Source: a virus. Taken from it: DNA of 46,353 nt. The notes beneath the pieces are model-generated. The model ran no database searches. It saw only the letters and a list, made by a program, of their open reading frames with translations, and was not told where the DNA came from. A program made the translations under genes and the position numbers. The stretch is taken from IMG/VR virus record IMGVR_UViG_3300048839_001136, positions 1 through 46,353 of that record. The stretch is one strand, 5' to 3'. Shown here piece by piece: positions 46,304-46,353 of the stretch (its first letter is position 1; every line of letters starts with the position of its first letter).

Positions 46304-46353
46304 ATGAGTAACGAGAAAACACCTGTTGCATACCTGCACCAAGTTGTCTGCGG
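46304..46353 (+). CDS. Start of a small phage-type protein (cut by window edge)
   Basis: Sixteen residues are visible (SNEKTPVAYLHQVVC after the Met) after GGAGAGGAAG. The opening PVAYxHQVV is common in small phage proteins of proteobacteria. It begins 26 bases after the second attC-like site, so it would be the first gene of the next cassette. Confidence 0.5.
   Translation, partial: MSNEKTPVAYLHQVVC

Noticed and set aside
1-46353. tRNA genes, CRISPR arrays, reverse transcriptase, phage RNA polymerase, site-specific integrase
   Set aside because: Searched by eye for characteristic sequences and protein motifs; none found, although small RNA genes could be missed without a tool.

Overview
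This window is the bulk of a tailed-phage genome, or of a prophage, with a podovirus (short-tail) virion module. Base composition is high in GC, apart from a few islands named below. The head genes resemble the Bordetella BPP-1 / epsilon15 type: a head-to-tail connector portal, Bbp19-like and Bbp16-like proteins. The tail and ejection genes follow the T7 order: tail tubular A, tubular B, gp13-, gp14- and gp15-like proteins, a giant ejected protein, then a tail fibre with a T7-type N-terminus. High GC, the gene families and the integron-like sites at the right edge suggest a beta- or gammaproteobacterial host. I see no integrase, reverse transcriptase, phage RNA polymerase or tRNA gene here. 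The leftmost and rightmost genes are cut by the window edges.

Layout. Positions 1-31880, all on the minus strand, form the late block. Read from right to left it holds a small HTH protein, small terminase, five small or repeat-rich virion or decoration genes and large terminase. Next come two short head proteins, portal, a decoration-type protein, an AT-richer beta-helix tailspike, Bbp19-like, scaffold, capsid and a Bbp16-like protein. A proline/alanine repeat protein, a factor-independent terminator, tail tubes A and B, three internal virion proteins and a 3132-residue polyvalent protein follow. The block ends with the tail fibre and a lysis cassette (coiled-coil/TM protein, unknown protein, lambda R-type transglycosylase). 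Most neighbours overlap by 1-4 bases or are separated by only a few bases.

Positions 31881-34737 are the control region. A 166-bp AT-rich gap carries three direct 9-bp repeats facing three inverted copies (a candidate origin). A minus-strand primase-helicase and a minus-strand repressor-like gene follow, then a divergent promoter with an operator-like palindrome. From 34738 to about 44412 the plus strand holds early genes: small unknown proteins, a hexapeptide-repeat protein made of 18-bp minisatellite DNA, then a replication set. That set is a RecB/Cas4-like nuclease (DUF2800), an Enc34-type ssDNA-binding protein (DUF2815), family A DNA polymerase, VRR-NUC nuclease, an SNF2-type helicase and a winged-helix protein. 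Three extended -10 promoters with a shared core drive parts of this block.

From about 44413 to the right edge the genes are small, lower in GC and cassette-like. Two sites there have the two-box folded architecture of integron attC sites, and a third is weaker, so the phage end looks like a small array of gene cassettes without a visible integron integrase. Another unexpected signal is a 9-mer (GTGCCCACC) 29-32 bases before the start codon of four separate late units. It is followed at a fixed 17-base spacing by a -10-like hexamer and may be a late-gene control element.
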